DNA of 64,000 nucleotides from the NCBI GenBank assembly GCA_941918925.1, contig OW799235.1:109929076-109993075 (forward strand), written 5' to 3'. Below the pieces are notes generated by a model. The model did no database searches and was not told where the DNA came from. It saw nothing but the letters and a program-made list of their open reading frames with translations. This document shows, piece after piece, positions 52,501 through 58,500 of the stretch (positions within the stretch are counted from its first letter, which is position 1; each line of letters opens with the position of its first letter). The DNA is from Phyto melanocephala (taxonomy: Eukaryota; Arthropoda; Insecta; Diptera; Rhinophoridae). The position numbers were made by a program, and so were the translations under genes.

Positions 52501-55500
52501 AATTATTTAGGATATTATTATCATTTCTTTTTATAATGATAATATTTGTATGGTTCAATTATGTATTTAACAAAATATCTGCCAAATGGCCCCCCATCCT
52601 TGGCACCACTCCTCTAGCTGATGGTCCAAATTTTCAATGACAATGTTGATGCTCAATTGTTGGGCACGATGATGAGTCGAGGTTGCTTGCTCTTTTGCCA
52701 CGTTATCGTGAAAAACAGCAATGTTTCCCATTCAACGAACTAAGAAGGCATTCACAGATTTTCTAACATTTTATACAGACCTGTTTTGCAGAAATTTAAA
52801 TATTTTTTACAATTTTCCCGATTGTGGACGAATTTGAACGATTATCTTGATCAAAAGAATTACGAAGTGCACAAAATGCATTTTGATTTGAACGCCCATT
52901 TTTATAAAAAACCTGAATAACTTTAAAGCGTTGCTCATTTGCGTATCTTTCCACGGATCAAATTGAGTAAGTTTGAGATTGAGAAATGTCAAGTGAAATG
53001 CAGAAAACAAATTTAAAGACTAGGTGTAGTTTACCTTCAACATGGGCCCTTAAAATTTAACCATCCTCTATAAAGAAAGCGATACATATTTTATTGAAAA
53101 AAGATTATTCCATAGCGATTAACAAAATAATAAATATTGTGCTTTAAATGTACACAAAATTGGTGGTGGGTATAAAAGATTCGGCACAGCCGAATATAGG
53201 GCTCTTACTTGTTTTTAAATTAAAATTCTTTTAAAAAATTTTTTAATATAAAAAAAAATTTCAAATGTTAATATTTTTGAAAAATTTTCAATTAATTTTT
53301 TTCTAATTTTTATCTATGTACTTTTTATTCGATGAACTTTCCATTATTAAAAAATCGATTTAAAAAAAAAAATTTTTTTGTTATAAAAAAATAAAATTGT
53401 ACTTACTTTTTCTTTTAAGAATTCATGGTTATTATTCTCTTTATAAGAAATTATTAACCAAAAATAAATTTAAAATGAAATTAATTCTTATATAAAGTTT
53501 TCAATCACAATTAGTTTGAAAGATATTTTCTCAAGTGCTAAAAAGTTCTTGGTATAAAAATGTCTTAAATAGATATCCCAAATCTTCTTACAAAGATTTC
53601 CATAAATGAAAAAGAAAATTATTTCTACATTTTCTTCGTTCTACCCCACAGTTAAATGGTAATTGTAGTTTTACTAGTGTATTTATTTTACTACATTTGT
53701 TGTTGTTTGATTTTTCTTCTTCTAGTCGCTTTTGATACTGATACCATTTTCTACTTGATGTATTTTTACAGGATGTACCAAAGATTCCAATGTTTACTAG
53801 CGGATGCCATAGCAGAGGAAGTCGAGAATATGCACCGGGTAAGTAGGTAGAAGTAGGAAGCAATTGATGAAGATAACAACATAAACATATAAGCTATGGA
53901 AATGTTGCAACGGTATAAACACAAAGGGAAGAAAACTAATAAGAGTTTTATATTGGGCCGTGCCGTATCTGATAGCACCATTCACCATTTTGTACATAGA
54001 TATAATGACCATGGCATGATGTTACATGCCATTTTTCTTTATTATTTTCCGCAACATCCTTGATTTTGAAGATTTAAAGCGTCAACTGTATTCTAAATAC
54101 TTGTCAAGCCCTTTCATTTCGAACCCATTTTGATGGGGTTAAGAAAAAAATTCTGGCATTTTGTTTTAGACTTCATCTTGGATTTTACATTTTTCAAATA
54201 TCTAACTGTATTCTGCTAATCAAACCATTTCATTTGATACCAATATTGAGAAGTTACAAGGAGTTACATTTTAAAATACTAGATTCGAACCATATCGACC
54301 GCTGTGCGTGAAATTATCGTATGTTACAAAAACGAAATTTTACAGGAGAGCGTTTTTATTACTTTTAAATAAAAACGTAATAAAAACACACCTACACACG
54401 ATAAAATGTATATCCATAACTAAAACAGTTATTGATATAATATTTTATCACAAGATGGATTAATGGATGTAGAACCAATTTGCATAAAAAAGTCGATTTC
54501 TAAAAAAAACGTAAAATACGCTCATTTCGCGCACAGGGGTCGATATATAAATTTATTGTCCGCCATTTTGTAGTGGCAATCCTGTATATTTCCTCATCAT
54601 AAAATTATAGGGAGATTTTGTTGGCTTTTAATAGCGATTTATTTCCGAATATTACCAAAAGATGGATACCACATTCAGGTCTGTATAACATGTGGTTGCT
54701 TCTAAAAGTTAATTTTAATCAACACACGAACAGAAAGCCATTGCTCAATCGCCTCCTCTAATCATAAACTTTAAGAAATAATATCCCTTATGCGGTCGGA
54801 GTTGAATAATGTAGAAATTACAAATGGAATGACAAATCAAAATATAGACTTTTGGCAGCATAGGTGAAGGGTATAAAAATAGAAGAAAGAATTTTTCCCC
54901 ATCAAAGGTTTAATATGTCACGTTGATGGTCAACAAAAACAGTGAGTGCAAATGAAATTCCAATCGCTACTAATTAATCAATATATGATTTATTAAGCTA
55001 ATTTTTAAAGATTTGACAATCGAGCCTTATGGCTTCACCTGCGCTAATTAATTAAAATTAAGTGACATATTAGTCCTTATTATACGATTAAAATTATGTT
55101 ACTTTTACAAAATTTTTATTTAAAAAATTAAAATTTTTTTAGTAAGCCAAAATTGCAAGATTCCGAATTTTATTGTCTTTTCAATACACTGTATGTAAAA
55201 CATAAAGCCAGCAAAAGAAAATTGTTTTAAAAGTAATATTTTTAAATTACCATGGCTACAACACACATCATTGCAACACAGTACAATCAGTTCGTTTGAA
55301 GTTCAACTTTTGATATTGTTTTGAAAACCATTTTTCTTTTGTTACGCTTTTTTTATACAGTTTTTTTTCTCGTTCATTAGATTGTTTATAAACTTTCACG
55401 TCAATTGGCTAACAATCCTACGGCTAAGCGTGCAGCGGAACAAATACGATTAAAAATTGAGAAATTTCGTGTGTATTTGCCTGTTTTGGATGCCATATGC

Positions 55501-58500
55501 CGTCATGGCTTAGAACAACGCCACTGGGATATGATATCAAAATTTTTAGGTAAAGATTGCAATCCAGATTTGTATCCTTCCCTCAAGGATATGATAGATT
55601 GTGGCATTATGTCCATACTGCCGCAATTGGAGGAAATTTCAATAGCAGCTGGCAAAGAATATGATTTAAATCAGCTATTGGATGGCATGAAAAATGATTG
55701 GAAAGATGTGTGCTTTGATGTTTTGCAATACCGTGACTCAGATACGCATATACTGGCAGCTTTGGATGATATACAGACATTGTTGGATGATCATATTATG
55801 CGTACGCAGGCCATGAAAAGATCACCATTTATAGCAGCTTTGGGTTCTAAAGCAGACGATTGGGAAAATCGTTTGACTCTCATACAAAATATTATCGATA
55901 CGTGGACTGCGGTTCAGATAACTTGGATGTATTTAGAGCCCATATTCTCCTCGGAAGATATAATGCGTCAAATGCCTTTGGAAGGTCGCAACTTTAAGGC
56001 GGTTGACAAAATTTGGCGTCGCATTATGCGTAACACTGTCAGTGACTTGCACGTAATGGCTGCCACTGAATATCCTGACATGTTGGAAATATTTCAAAAA
56101 GCTGTTGTTGACTTGGAGACCGTGCAGAAAGGTTTAAATACCTATTTAGAACAGAAGCGTTTATTTTTTGCTCGTTTCTTTTTTCTGTCGAATGATGAGT
56201 TGTTGGAGATATTATCTGAAACAAAAGATCCTTTGAGGGTGCAACCTCACTTGAAAAAATGCTTTGAGGGTGTAAGATTTAAAAATGTGTATAATTAACT
56301 TTGCAATTTTTAGCTTAATTTATTTCAGATCTCATTGTTGACTTTTGATGACAACATGGAAATAACTCAAATGATATCGGACGAAGGGGAAAAAGTATCA
56401 CTTGTAAGAAAAATTAATCCCCAGTTGGCAAATGTATGTTGAATGTTTTAGAAAGTAGAAAAAAAAATTAATAATATTCCTTCTTTAGGGCTTAGTAGAG
56501 CTATGGCTAAAAGAAGTAGAGGCCACAATGTTGGATAGTGTAAAAGAGCAAATGAAATTTGCCTGGGAAGATTATTTTATAGTTGAACGTATACAATGGG
56601 TGGTATCGTGGCCGGGACAAGTAGTACTTGGCATATCGTGTATGGCCTGGACATATGAAGTAAACTATTAACTATTCAATTCATTTATTTATTTTTTTCT
56701 TAATCTAAGCTATAAAATAGGTAGAGGAGGCTATAGAAAACAACACACTACCACAGTATCTAACTAAATCGAACGAACAAATAGCAGACTTGGTAAACCT
56801 AGTACGAACTGACTTAAGCAGCAATACCAGAATTACTATAGAAGCCCTTATAGTCTTGGATGTTCACGGTAAAGAGTTTGTGTAAACAAAATTTAAACAA
56901 CAAATTATATAATTCTTCGACAGATCGAGATGTGGTAATTTATTTGGTCGATAATAAAGTGTCATATCTACTGAATTTTGACTGGATGTCGCAATTACGT
57001 TACTACTGGAAAGTAACAGAAAGTATGGAAAAGTGTTAAATTATTAAAAGCAAAAATAAATAAAGTTTTATTTTTTTTTTAAGAACGCGAGGAATGGGTG
57101 TGCGTTAGTATGGTTGTAACTGACGTCAAATATGGCATGGAGTATTTGGGTAATACACCACGTTTGGTTGTAACACCCCTTACTGATCGTTGTTACAGGT
57201 ACCGCCTTCATATGTAAACAGTTATTTTAAACGAATTGATACAATCATTTATTTATTTTTAATTCTACATTTCAAAATAAATATCATTTAAATATCATTG
57301 TGTTTCAATAGCACAGTTTCCTCTTTGCTTTTGTTAAACACTGCCACAAACATAAATTATAGTTTCGACATTGCAAGCCTGAATTAATTTATGGGGTGAA
57401 AAGACAAAAAACATTTTTATATAAATGTCGTTACAGGAAAACTATTGTTTTTGTAATAAACAAATTATAATTGACAGATTTTTTTTTTGTCTTTTTAATT
57501 CTTTAGAAAACTACAGAGGGTTGAAATTTCATTTTGTTTAAATTTCTTTTATTTTCATATGTGACTCATTTTTATCGAAATGCAGAACACTAATGGGTGC
57601 CTTAAAACTTTGTTTGGGTGGTGCGCCGGAAGGACCTGCTGGCACTGGCAAAACGGAAACTTGCAAAGATTTAGCCAAATCAGTGGCCAAAAAATGTGTA
57701 GTATTTAACTGTTCTGATGGTTTGGATTACAAAGCATTAGGTAAATTTTTCAAGGTAATTTATTTTTCTTAAATAACTTTTAAACTATAAATAAAAGGTA
57801 TATATACTTATTTATCTGGCAGTCGTAACTTATTAGCTGCTTATTGTTTACTTGACTTATATTCTATATCTGATGTCCACTCCCAAATATAAAATAGAAT
57901 TCTTTCTTTTTTCTTGCTCTCTTCAAATGTCAAAACTTTTATGTAAAAAATTAAAAAAAAAAAAATGTTTGTGCGAACTGCGATTATCTGTTAACAATGT
58001 GGCTAAATTTTGTTAACAAAAATTTTACAGGGCTGAATCTACAAACGGCGTATACGGTATTTTAAATGACGTATAGTTTTATATTCATATCCATTTTCAC
58101 CGAGAATATCTGAATCCTCAGGTTCTTCTTTAGAATTTAATTCAGTATCAGCTTTGTTGGTGGCCTTTTCTTTGGGAGGTAAATATTCATTTAGTAAAGC
58201 ATTAGATTGATCAGGTTCTTCCACAACTTTAACTTCACTTATTGCTTCGATGTTAGCAGGAGGCAAATATTCGTTGGGTATTTCAGACACATCATCACTA
58301 CCTTGGTGATATTTTAAGTAACGAACAGTTTTATATTCATAGCCATCTTCTCCTAAAATAACGGATTCCTGGGGTTCGCCTGTGAGCTTAACCATAGCTG
58401 TCATGTTAGCTTGTTCAGTAGGAGGCAAGTATTTTGTATTTAAAGATTTATCCGCAGTTTTAACTTTAGCCACACTTTCCTCAGCCGGAGGTAAATACTC

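Larger units (their letters stand above)
50831..53214 (+). repeat. TATACCCGCCACCA ... TTCGGC hairpin repeat, copy 2 (2.4 kb)
   Basis: Starts tatacccgccaccaaaaaaa and ends ggtggtgggtataaaagatt cggcacagccgaatatagg, cttacttgttttt. It contains a (CCGTCTGT) run at 50968-51013, 288-bp tandem units (51483-52340) and a mariner insertion (52453-53068). Shares both ends with 7856-9499. Confidence 0.75.

Noticed and set aside
57001..57048. Exon 19 ending in the in-frame TAA at 57046 as the gene end
   Set aside because: Downstream exons with conserved AAA1 motifs join in perfect frame from the donor at 57023.
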